64,000 nucleotides of DNA from a virus. Every line of letters begins with the position of its first letter. The first letter of the stretch is position 1. The notes beneath the pieces were generated by a model. It saw only the letters and a list, made by a program, of their open reading frames with translations, was not told the origin of the DNA and searched no databases. Below are positions 18,090 through 29,225 of this stretch, piece after piece. Position numbers and translations under genes: made by a program. Location: the IMG/VR virus record IMGVR_UViG_3300008116_000014, positions 26,659-90,658 of that record. One strand, 5' to 3'.

Positions 18090-18700
18090 TGAATGGTGGA
18101 TTTGTATATAATAACCTTTATATTAGTCAGCATCCTGATACTCCAAAGGTTTTTAAAACTTTTTTGAATACTGTTAGACCAAATAGAATATTAGAAATTG
18201 GTACTTTTCATGGAGGATTAACAATATTATTAAGAGATATTCTAGATGAGTTAGGTTTACAAGACAACACAATAAGAACCTATGATATTAATGAACAAAT
18301 TTTTCTAAAGCCATTAATACAAGATAGAAATATTGATATTTTTACCAAAAATTTATTTACTGTGAATTATGCTGATTGGTATAACGAATCTAGTAAACAG
18401 GAAATATACGATTACTTAATTCAAGATGGAGTTTCTTTGATTTTATGTGATGGTGGTTGTAAAAGGTGCGAATTTAATCTAATTTCTCCGCTCCTTAAAA
18501 GTGGAGATATTATTATGGCACACGATTATGCTCCAAATAGTGAATATTTTGAAAAATATATAAAAGATAAGATATGGAATTGGCATGAGATACAAGATAA
18601 AGATATAATAGAAGTAAGTGAACAATATGGCTTAGAGCCCTTTTGTCAAGAACTAATGCAAAATATAGCGTGGTGCAGTAGAAGGAGGGAAAATGGATGA
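18089..18700 (+). CDS. SAM-dependent methyltransferase-like protein
   Basis: A 203-residue protein of the class I methyltransferase fold. ILEIGTFHGGLT at about 34-45 is the SAM-binding motif I; a second acidic strand ends in TYDIN, and LILCDGGCKR and IIMAHDYAP follow. The layout resembles CmcI-like/Methyltransf_24 enzymes found in polysaccharide clusters. It starts at the ATG overlapping the TAA of the gene before it and overlaps the next gene by 8 bases. It probably methylates a sugar in the same pathway. Confidence 0.72.
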   Translation: MNGGFVYNNLYISQHPDTPKVFKTFLNTVRPNRILEIGTFHGGLTILLRDILDELGLQDNTIRTYDINEQIFLKPLIQDRNIDIFTKNLFTVNYADWYNESSKQEIYDYLIQDGVSLILCDGGCKRCEFNLISPLLKSGDIIMAHDYAPNSEYFEKYIKDKIWNWHEIQDKDIIEVSEQYGLEPFCQELMQNIAWCSRRRENG

Positions 18701-19724
18701 GATATGGGTGGCCGGGTATCCTTCATTTGTTGGCGGTGCAGATACTGAGCTTGATCATAATATAGACTTATGGAGAATGCACAACATCGATGTTAATCTT
18801 GTGCCTATGTTTGGTTGTGATAAAAAAATGAAATCTTTATGTGATAAAAGAGGGTGCAAAACTATCGAATATAGTAAAGATATCTTTAGGGATAAAGTTG
18901 TAGTATCTTTTTGTAATGGAGAGTTCTTAAAAAAATTACCAGAAATAATGGAGTATGGAAAACCTAAAAGGGTCATATGGTTCAACTGTATGACATGGTT
19001 ATTTGATAATGAAATAATAGCAATTAATAATAATTGGATAGATTTTCATGGGTTTGTTTCAGAATATCAAAAAAATATGCTATTAGAACAAATTCAACAA
19101 AAGACTGATAAAAATATCAATATTCTTGAAGGATATAAACCATACTTTAATCCTAATAATTTAAGTCAAAATTTAGTATTTTCTTATCGAAAACCAAGTG
19201 ATTATTTTTGTATGGGTAGGGTTTCAAGGGATGATGCGTCAAAATTTTCTTCAGATATGTGGAATATATTTTATAAGGTTAATTCTCCGTTACCTACAAA
19301 AACTTTTATATTGGGTTTTGGAGAGAATGCATTTAAAAAATGTGGTCAGGCACCAAACGGATTAGATTGGCAAACATGGAGTCCCGGAGCGATACCAGTT
19401 AAAGAACTATATAATAAATTGCATTGTTTGATTCATAAAACAGGCGGCAGTAGAGAAAGTTATTGTAGGATTGTGCCTGAATGTTATGCTGCTGGAGTTC
19501 CTATTATAGCAGAGAATAACTATGCATTTAAAGAATTGGTAATAAATGAAGAAACCGGATTTCTCTGTGAAAGTTCAGACGAAATGAGTTATAGAGCAAG
19601 CGAACTAGCATTTGATGAAAAATTAAGAAAAAAAATAATTTATAATGCTTATAATTATCTGATGGATTGTATATCTAACAAAAAACAATGCATAAGATGT
19701 TGGATGAATATATTTAATCAATAA
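18693..19724 (+). CDS. Glycosyltransferase, GT4-like
   Basis: A 343-residue GT-B-type transferase. The C-terminal donor-binding part shows FCMGRVSRDDASKFSS (about 169-184), then SRESYCRIVPECYAAGVPII (about 254-273), which has the E-x7-E like GT4 pattern, and ELVINEETGFLC. The N-terminal domain is degenerate compared with bacterial enzymes. AAGGAGGG lies before its ATG. It is part of the tightly overlapping cluster 15200-20491. Confidence 0.78.
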   Translation: MDEIWVAGYPSFVGGADTELDHNIDLWRMHNIDVNLVPMFGCDKKMKSLCDKRGCKTIEYSKDIFRDKVVVSFCNGEFLKKLPEIMEYGKPKRVIWFNCMTWLFDNEIIAINNNWIDFHGFVSEYQKNMLLEQIQQKTDKNINILEGYKPYFNPNNLSQNLVFSYRKPSDYFCMGRVSRDDASKFSSDMWNIFYKVNSPLPTKTFILGFGENAFKKCGQAPNGLDWQTWSPGAIPVKELYNKLHCLIHKTGGSRESYCRIVPECYAAGVPIIAENNYAFKELVINEETGFLCESSDEMSYRASELAFDEKLRKKIIYNAYNYLMDCISNKKQCIRCWMNIFNQ

Positions 19725-19735
19725 AGGAGAAATAA

Positions 19736-20491
19736 ATGAATGAATTACCAAGCATATCATGTAAATGTATAACTTATGGTAGAGTAGATCTTTTGGAAGA
19801 AAGCATTCAGTCTTTTTTAAGACAGAAATATAGTGGAAAAAAAGAATTAGTTATTATTAATGATTATCCATTACAAAAGCTTTACTATGATCATCCTGAG
19901 ATTCGAATTATTAATTTAGATACCACGTTTCCAACAATTGGACATAAAGAAAATTTTGCTGTTAATAGTTGTCAATACGATATCATAGCTGTATGGGATG
20001 ATGACGATATAGCACTACCTAATCATTTATCAAATATAGCTCAATATTTTAAAGATGGTAGTGATCTGTTACACTGGGGTAGGGGTGTATTTTTTAATGA
20101 GCCAGATAATCTAGTAATTACAGGCTTAGGAAATTCTGGGATCGTATATAGCAAAAAAATTTGGAAAAAAATTGGTGGACATTTTCTAGAAAATGCTGGA
20201 TACGATATGAGTTTTGTTATTAAGATTAAAGAAATATCAGATAAAATTATTATAGCTAATCCACCAGATAACGAAGTAAGTTGGTTTTATATGTGGGGAG
20301 ATAGATGCTATCATATGAGTGGTCAAGGCGCTGATACAGGTCAGGGCCCGTCTGCATTAGAAAGACACATGGAATATATAGAAAAACTTAGACTAGAGGA
20401 TAAAATTCAAATAGGTGATATAGTACTTAACCCACACTGGAAAAAAGATTATATTGAATTATTAAAATTAAAATTAACTATAAAATACTAG
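19736..20491 (+). CDS. Glycosyltransferase, GT2 (GT-A fold)
   Basis: A 251-residue family 2 transferase. The N-terminal part reads SCKCITYGRVDLLEESIQSF, typical of GT2, and the metal site is VWDDDDIALP at about 85-94. HWGRGVFF and GGHFLENAGYDMSF follow as acceptor/catalytic-base region. AAAGGAG lies before the start. It is the last gene of the cluster; it ends facing the minus-strand late genes. Confidence 0.82.
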   Translation: MNELPSISCKCITYGRVDLLEESIQSFLRQKYSGKKELVIINDYPLQKLYYDHPEIRIINLDTTFPTIGHKENFAVNSCQYDIIAVWDDDDIALPNHLSNIAQYFKDGSDLLHWGRGVFFNEPDNLVITGLGNSGIVYSKKIWKKIGGHFLENAGYDMSFVIKIKEISDKIIIANPPDNEVSWFYMWGDRCYHMSGQGADTGQGPSALERHMEYIEKLRLEDKIQIGDIVLNPHWKKDYIELLKLKLTIKY

Positions 20492-20541
20492 ATGGAACAG
20501 TATATGATATAATCAATATTTTTGTTTATTAACAAGCCATT

Positions 20542-21231
20542 TTAAGGACAAGGAGAGCTAGATACCGAAGGTGTTACTGTTGGTGTTGTTGTTGGAGAAA
20601 CAAGGGGTGTGCCCGTAACACTATTTGTTGGGGTTTGGCTTAATGTTGGTAATGGCGTGCTAGTTATCGTTGGAGACATAGCTGGTGTTGCTGGAGGAGT
20701 TGCTGTTGGAGTTTTTGTAAATCCTTTACTAGAATCAGGAGTGCCCGATAATGATACTGTTGGTGTTGCTGTATTAGAAGCAGAAATACTTATTGTTGGA
20801 GTACTTGTTACTGTCAAAGAAACTGTTCCTGTTTTTGTAAAACTAATAGTAGGAGTACCAGTAAAAGATCTAGAAGGCGTAGGAGTTAAGGTAATAGTTG
20901 ATGATGGTGTTCTAGTAGGAGTTAATGTTGGCTGTGGCGTTTTAGTACGTGTAGGTGTAGGTGTTCCACTATTTGGTGGAGACGATGTTGGCGTACTAGA
21001 AGACGCTGGACTAGAACCCGCCGAAACCACTGGCACAGCAGTTCCAGCAACAGGAGTTGTATAAGAACAATTAGCAGCAGCACTCTGAGATAGTGATGGA
21101 GTTGTAGTAGGTGTGGATGTAGGGGTTTTAGCTAATGATTTAGATGGAGTGGCTGTTCTTGTTAAGGTCACAGATGGTGTAACACTGTTTGTTGGGGTTC
21201 TAGTTATTGTTGGTGTTGGACAAGTAGCCAT
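20542..21231 (-). CDS. Mucin-like Thr/Pro/Ser-rich protein
   Basis: A 229-residue low-complexity protein built from Thr, Pro and Ser with spaced hydrophobic residues (TPTxS, TPTPTR and similar). A single short Tyr/Cys segment occurs at about 54-60. The minus frame is chosen because it follows 12 bases after the gene at 21244-23931 in the same operon, starts with ATG and has a weak GCGAG site; the plus-strand frame is a Val/Gly-rich mirror of the repeats. It is the last late gene and probably a flexible tail-tip or fibre stalk. Its make-up is that of O-glycosylated linkers, and five phage glycosyltransferase-type genes lie nearby. Confidence 0.6.
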   Translation of the reverse strand: MATCPTPTITRTPTNSVTPSVTLTRTATPSKSLAKTPTSTPTTTPSLSQSAAANCSYTTPVAGTAVPVVSAGSSPASSSTPTSSPPNSGTPTPTRTKTPQPTLTPTRTPSSTITLTPTPSRSFTGTPTISFTKTGTVSLTVTSTPTISISASNTATPTVSLSGTPDSSKGFTKTPTATPPATPAMSPTITSTPLPTLSQTPTNSVTGTPLVSPTTTPTVTPSVSSSPCP

Positions 21232-21243
21232 ATTAATCTCGCT

Positions 21244-23931
<2,688 letters not shown>

Positions 23932-23946
23932 ATTTATCTTTCTATA

Positions 23947-25656
23947 TTATTGTGGAGGTGTAATTGGTGTATCTGATACGGAGCCTTCGCCCTCAGCATG
24001 AACTTTATTTTCTAGCTTTCCTGCCGCTCCACCTTCTGGAATATCAAATTTACCAGCAACATTGAATATAGCAAAAGCATTAATTCTATTATCATCTGAT
24101 CTAAAAAATCCGAGTTCTGGATCTCTAAGACCCAAAACTGGAACATCTCCATCTACCCATCCACCCTCGTTTGTTGGAACATCCGTAAAGATTTTTTCTT
24201 GAAATTTTTCACCCTGATGATAACATATGGTTTGATTTAATGGAACTAACCATTGTTTGCCATAATAGGTTGTGCCTAGATTTTGTACAAATCTATGAAT
24301 AGCCTCTAAGTCCATTAGTTGTTTTGGTTTGCCCATTTCTGCTCCACCTTGTCTTGGATTAAGATACATATCCACTAATTTTTTATATTGTTCAGCGTTA
24401 TTGATATTACCATTAGCCCTAAAAGCTTCTAGAGCTTTTTTTATTTCTTGTTGACACTCTAAATATGTTTGTTTAATAGCGTTATTTAGTGTATTAGCTG
24501 GTGGCTGACCCTCATCAACTTTATCAGTTTCTGGATCTAATGCTCTCTTATGCCATAAGTCAAAAGAGGCCATTGCTGATCTTATATCTAATTCTGATAT
24601 TTCATATGGTCCGTTGGGACCAACCTGAAGTGGTCCTGGTGTTGGATCCCCATCCTCTTCTTCTGGTGGAATATCAGCACCTCTTACGCCACTTAATGGT
24701 TGGAATAAACTAGCATTTAGAGCATCTATTCTTTTTCTAATCCAAAATCCAGTTACTCCTTTTTTTGCATAGGCGACAACTGGTATTAGTTGATCTCCAG
24801 AGATATCTTCGCCAAAAAAGAACTTAAAATTATTTACATAACTAAGATAGTGTTGTTTTTCTCCAAAAATTAATGTTTTAGTTTTTTCATTTCTTAATTC
24901 TTGTCCATAACTTAATTCTGTAGCCTGTCCATTAAACTCAGTAATAATAGAAGCAAAACTGGGTGGAGGTTGTCTTAAGTCTATTAATCCAACAGAAATA
25001 ATAGCTCCAGGATTTAGTGTAACATAAAATTCAAAACCTAAAATATCACAAACATCTTGCAATAGCTGTAAAATAGTGACAGACGGTCCAGAAACTCGAT
25101 AGTAGTCTGGTACGTTTTGTGGAAAAGAATTAAAATCTATACTAAACAAAAATCCTGTGGGACTACATACTATTGGAGACATCTCTTTTAATTTATCGAT
25201 AATTTTATTATATGGCATACCTCTTTCAGACGAACCAGAATCACCAAATACACTGCATTGTTCGCTCAATACCTTTCCCTCATATGCCGCATAAACATTA
25301 AAGTAATTTACGGAAGTAACCGGAGAACCTAAATAAGAATCAACTATTACTATGCAATTTTCTAATAATTGTCTAGGATCAGATACCTTCACATTATATG
25401 TTTTACCAGAACCACCCTGACTAACTGTCCAATTGGTCAATATTCCGCCAAAACTAAAACCATAACCAGTATCAAAATAAACGGGCGCGCCAACATCTAT
25501 TAATCCTGCTATTGGTGAAAAAGCATCTCCTTCTTCGCAGTCGTCTACTAGATCCACATTAAGAGTGCTTTCTGTAGCTCCTACTCCTAAACTAGTATTG
25601 AATGATAATACAGTAGAGTTCAAAAATTTAATCGGTGATGTTATAATATCAGCCAT
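23947..25656 (-). CDS. Baseplate/tail hub-like protein
   Basis: A 569-residue protein directly after two paralogous tail genes. The N-terminal two thirds show strand-rich segments with VKVSDPRQLLENCIVIVDSY (about 90-109) and ILQLLQDVCDILGFEFYVTL (about 195-214); the latter pattern is typical of hub proteins of the gp27/late-control type. A linker with PPEEEDGDPTP divides it from a helical C-terminal domain. It is probably part of the tail tip that joins tube and fibres. The assignment is by pattern and place. Confidence 0.55.
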   Translation of the reverse strand: MADIITSPIKFLNSTVLSFNTSLGVGATESTLNVDLVDDCEEGDAFSPIAGLIDVGAPVYFDTGYGFSFGGILTNWTVSQGGSGKTYNVKVSDPRQLLENCIVIVDSYLGSPVTSVNYFNVYAAYEGKVLSEQCSVFGDSGSSERGMPYNKIIDKLKEMSPIVCSPTGFLFSIDFNSFPQNVPDYYRVSGPSVTILQLLQDVCDILGFEFYVTLNPGAIISVGLIDLRQPPPSFASIITEFNGQATELSYGQELRNEKTKTLIFGEKQHYLSYVNNFKFFFGEDISGDQLIPVVAYAKKGVTGFWIRKRIDALNASLFQPLSGVRGADIPPEEEDGDPTPGPLQVGPNGPYEISELDIRSAMASFDLWHKRALDPETDKVDEGQPPANTLNNAIKQTYLECQQEIKKALEAFRANGNINNAEQYKKLVDMYLNPRQGGAEMGKPKQLMDLEAIHRFVQNLGTTYYGKQWLVPLNQTICYHQGEKFQEKIFTDVPTNEGGWVDGDVPVLGLRDPELGFFRSDDNRINAFAIFNVAGKFDIPEGGAAGKLENKVHAEGEGSVSDTPITPPQ

Positions 25657-27472
25657 TATTTTTATCCTCGTATAATGTACAAGCTGGATTGCATGTATAA
25701 CTCAAATTAATAGTAAAAGACCCATTTAATGGATTTGAGGTATATTGTTTTTGTGTTATAGTATATGTTCCTGGTGGTGGCAAGGTGATTGGTAAGTATC
25801 CAGCATCATAACAATTTACATCAAAATTATCTAATATATAATCCATATCAATTTTTGAGGGTTTTCCTTTTGGACTTTTATCTATTCCTTGGATGGTAAT
25901 TGTTACCTTTTTCGATGTGTATGTACCAAGTTCTTGAATAATCGCACAACTGTTACTGTTTGGTATATTAAATACAGCAGTAACTTTTGTAGGATTAGTT
26001 ATTTGTATCGATATATCTTGAAATTTGGATGAACAATACTTGCTATTAGTATATTCTATACTATAATTAATAGTACCAGCATTATAATCGTGTGTCAAGT
26101 TAAAAGTACTAGGATGTGGTGGATCCGGTATGCAATCCTGAATTTGTGGTGTTGTACCTAGTTTATCTGCGGTTATTCCTAAATTATCTTTATATTGCTT
26201 CTTTAAGTCTCTTTTATCGCATTCTCCAGTATTATTCCCATAAACTTGTATCAGCTTATCTAATAAATTTTTAGCATTATTATACTTATTACTATTGGCC
26301 TCTCTGTGTATAAATAGATTTCCTTTATTTGGTAATTCTATTGGAGTTGGATTATTAATAATTCCACCTTCTATTAATCCTTCAATAGTGCCATTAAGAC
26401 TTATACTAATATTTTTCTTATTAGATTCCATTGTATTTTTAATAGACTTATTAATTGTGTGTTTAGTTTCCGGCGAACTCCAAGCTCCGTGAGTATTGGT
26501 TGTTTTTACAATAGCTGTATATGTTGCAGAAAAGGAGCCCTCGGATTCTGAAATATCACATGAAATTTTTTCATTAAATACCTTATATTCCGCTAATCCG
26601 CCCATAAGTCCTGATCCACTAGGGACTATGTTATTGGATAGGGTTTGCAAGCCACTACATGCTGAAATACTGTTATCTTTCAGTACATTCTGAATCAGTC
26701 CTTTTACTTGTGTGAATAATCTTTCTTGCACAAAATTTTTAGCTTGTTCATATGCTGGTAATAATTTAGCATCGTGATTTGTTGTAGAATCTTCTGTTTC
26801 ATTATAATCCCAATGATGTTTGCCAGTAGCAGAAATAGTGTACTGAATATTAAATGCACTATTATTAATATTCATATCTATATTTTCATCATTTTTTCGT
26901 AATTTATTAAATGCTTCATTTTCATCAAAAGTAAAAGACCAACTATCACTAAATATCTTTAATTTATATTTATCTAATAAGAAACTATAGCTAGAATTAT
27001 CTAGAAAAACAGAACAGTTATCCGAAGAAGGAGTGTCTCCAAAATCAATGTGGTTGAACTCTATAGAAGCACTATATTCAGCATAGTGTATCCAGTTATT
27101 ACTCGATGGTTCTATACTAAAAGATCTAAGTATACCACCCCTGGCTCTAAGAATATGTGTTGAATTAGTATCGTTTTTAATAACATGTAAAACACTACCA
27201 TTTTGACTAAGTATTTTTCTAAGAGTATGTATATGATCAATCACAGCACCAATGCCGTAAGTTTCACTTTCTACCACAGCATTGTCTGTATGATTTCTTA
27301 GATCAAGTCCAGTAATAACACCTTTTAAATTAATAATATATGTATATCCTATAATAGTTTCATTACTATAGTTGAATTCTACAGAAATATCCATATCTGG
27401 CGCTGGAATTAGCCTATTCTCATTTTTTATAGGCCCATAATATATTTTGATATCTGGTTTATATGTACTCAT
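25649..27472 (-). CDS. Tail-tip protein, paralogue of the next upstream gene
   Basis: A 607-residue protein that overlaps the hub-like gene by 8 bases. It is related over most of its length to the product of 27479-29224: both have IIGYTY near residue 40, ISATGK followed by an aromatic/charged stretch, PAYEQAKNFVQERLFTQVKG versus PAWQQARLFVQDKLYKQINN, and YKVFNEKISCDISESEGSF versus YDVYNEKITCNTSESDGTF. The tandem copy shows an old gene duplication. The position between tape measure and hub fits a distal tail or baseplate component. Asn- and Ser-rich, no membrane segments. Confidence 0.6.
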   Translation of the reverse strand: MSTYKPDIKIYYGPIKNENRLIPAPDMDISVEFNYSNETIIGYTYIINLKGVITGLDLRNHTDNAVVESETYGIGAVIDHIHTLRKILSQNGSVLHVIKNDTNSTHILRARGGILRSFSIEPSSNNWIHYAEYSASIEFNHIDFGDTPSSDNCSVFLDNSSYSFLLDKYKLKIFSDSWSFTFDENEAFNKLRKNDENIDMNINNSAFNIQYTISATGKHHWDYNETEDSTTNHDAKLLPAYEQAKNFVQERLFTQVKGLIQNVLKDNSISACSGLQTLSNNIVPSGSGLMGGLAEYKVFNEKISCDISESEGSFSATYTAIVKTTNTHGAWSSPETKHTINKSIKNTMESNKKNISISLNGTIEGLIEGGIINNPTPIELPNKGNLFIHREANSNKYNNAKNLLDKLIQVYGNNTGECDKRDLKKQYKDNLGITADKLGTTPQIQDCIPDPPHPSTFNLTHDYNAGTINYSIEYTNSKYCSSKFQDISIQITNPTKVTAVFNIPNSNSCAIIQELGTYTSKKVTITIQGIDKSPKGKPSKIDMDYILDNFDVNCYDAGYLPITLPPPGTYTITQKQYTSNPLNGSFTINLSYTCNPACTLYEDKNNG

Positions 27473-27478
27473 ATACGT

Positions 27479-29224
27479 TTACCTTGACACATATTCTAAG
27501 GAAATACTATACGAACCGTCGAGCATATTATGATTGTAATCTTCTTTGGTTTTGATCCAATTATTATTATTTAGATTAATTAGATCATCTATGTTAGACA
27601 TTGGAATTTCAAAAGGACTATTACAAAAATCATCAATATTGCATCTTCTATTAGATGGTGATGCTCCTTCTATTGATATGGATATGGTTCTTGATGTTTT
27701 CATGCCTAAATTTTGGATTATTGGTCCGCCAATACGACCAGGAACCACAAACTCCTGTATAATATCAACAGGATCGTTTCTAACTATACTTATATTATTA
27801 AATCCCGAATCTATCGATAATGTATTAGCTCTATCATAAGTAGCATTGTATGTAATAGTACCATTATGATAATTATGATCTAGACTAAAATTAGATGGTT
27901 TTGGATATTCTCCTGTGGCATTAGGAACATCTATAAATAATGCTGCTTTATTTATACCTAATTTATTTTTAATATCATCTCTAAGATCAGAAGTGTCACC
28001 AACATTATCTATATAGTAACTATAAGCATTGCTGTATTTACTTTCTAATCCACTAACGCTAGTGATTAAAGTGCCAGTTTGTGGTAATATAAAATCACTA
28101 ACATTATAATATATAAATCCTCCTCTAACTAATCCTGTTATGGTCCCTTGTATGGCCAAGGATGCAGTTTTACCACCTCCATCATTTCCTTCATTATCTG
28201 TTTTACTAAAAGTGTGCAATGCCGCATTAGACAGTGGATTCTTGGTTTTATCATATCTCTTTATTAAAGCTTCATACTGAATAGAGAATGTTCCATCTGA
28301 CTCCGAAGTATTACATGTAATTTTTTCATTATATACATCATATAAAGGATTAGTTCCACAGTCCTTTATAGTTTCAAAGGTGTTAGCATCCATAGAGTCA
28401 AACATTCCAGATTCTCGTGGAAGAACACCAGATGCTGAAAGTTTGTGCAAAATAGATATATTTCTGGTGGCATCACAACTAGAAATAATATCTTTTTCAA
28501 TAGGCAGAATGCCCTGAATAAGATTATTTATTTGTTTATATAGCTTATCTTGTACAAACAGTCTGGCTTGTTGCCATGCTGGTACTATTTTATCATTCAC
28601 ATAATACTGTTTACCTGTGGCAGATATGTCATAATTTACTCTAAAAGTATTGTTATAAAATCCCAGCGATTGATTATAGATATCATCTTCTATATTAATA
28701 GTCCATTGATCATTAAATGCTTTTATTTTAAATTTTTTGAAGTCTACTAAATGATCTGAAACCACATTATAGTTTTGCAGTTGGTGAAAAATACTAGTAT
28801 CACAAGAAATATTTGGGTTGCCAGAACATCCTGTAAGATTGACCTCATTAAATTCTAATTCTATGGTAAAGGGAGAGTAATTGATCCACTTATCATCAGA
28901 TTGATTAAACTGAATAGTTTTTATACTAGCGCCACTAGCGGCGAATATAGTACTATCTCCATCTTTTACTAATAAATTTTTACCATTAAGATTAAATATC
29001 TCGGTAATCGTTTTGATATGATCAACAGTATATTCTGGCCCGTACTGTAAATTACTATTCTCTGATGGTATACCTGTAGCCGCAATAGCATTTGCATATC
29101 CGTTTAATGTAACATTATATGTATATCCTATGATATTATCATTAGCATAATAAATTTCAGGATTAATTGAAATCGACGGTGCGGGTTTTATAATTTTATT
29201 ATTATAACTAACTATAATAGACAT
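27479..29224 (-). CDS. Tail-tip protein, first of two paralogues
   Basis: A 581-residue protein starting MSIIVSYNNK at 29224, only one base past the tape-measure stop. A longer reading from 29320 would lie inside the tape-measure gene and is not likely. Shared motifs with the next gene (ISATGK, the PAWQQARLFVQ helix, YNEKITC) show they are duplicates. It is probably the first distal-tail protein after the tape measure. Its C-terminal third carries a beta-rich repeat (FNNISIVRNDPVDIIQEFVV) also found in the paralogue. Confidence 0.6.
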   Translation of the reverse strand: MSIIVSYNNKIIKPAPSISINPEIYYANDNIIGYTYNVTLNGYANAIAATGIPSENSNLQYGPEYTVDHIKTITEIFNLNGKNLLVKDGDSTIFAASGASIKTIQFNQSDDKWINYSPFTIELEFNEVNLTGCSGNPNISCDTSIFHQLQNYNVVSDHLVDFKKFKIKAFNDQWTINIEDDIYNQSLGFYNNTFRVNYDISATGKQYYVNDKIVPAWQQARLFVQDKLYKQINNLIQGILPIEKDIISSCDATRNISILHKLSASGVLPRESGMFDSMDANTFETIKDCGTNPLYDVYNEKITCNTSESDGTFSIQYEALIKRYDKTKNPLSNAALHTFSKTDNEGNDGGGKTASLAIQGTITGLVRGGFIYYNVSDFILPQTGTLITSVSGLESKYSNAYSYYIDNVGDTSDLRDDIKNKLGINKAALFIDVPNATGEYPKPSNFSLDHNYHNGTITYNATYDRANTLSIDSGFNNISIVRNDPVDIIQEFVVPGRIGGPIIQNLGMKTSRTISISIEGASPSNRRCNIDDFCNSPFEIPMSNIDDLINLNNNNWIKTKEDYNHNMLDGSYSISLEYVSR

Positions 29225-29225
29225 T

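Noticed and set aside
20609-21064. Plus-strand frame rich in Val and Gly opposite the mucin-like gene
   Set aside because: It is the mirror of the Thr/Pro/Ser codon repeats. The minus frame continues the late operon and has the better start context.
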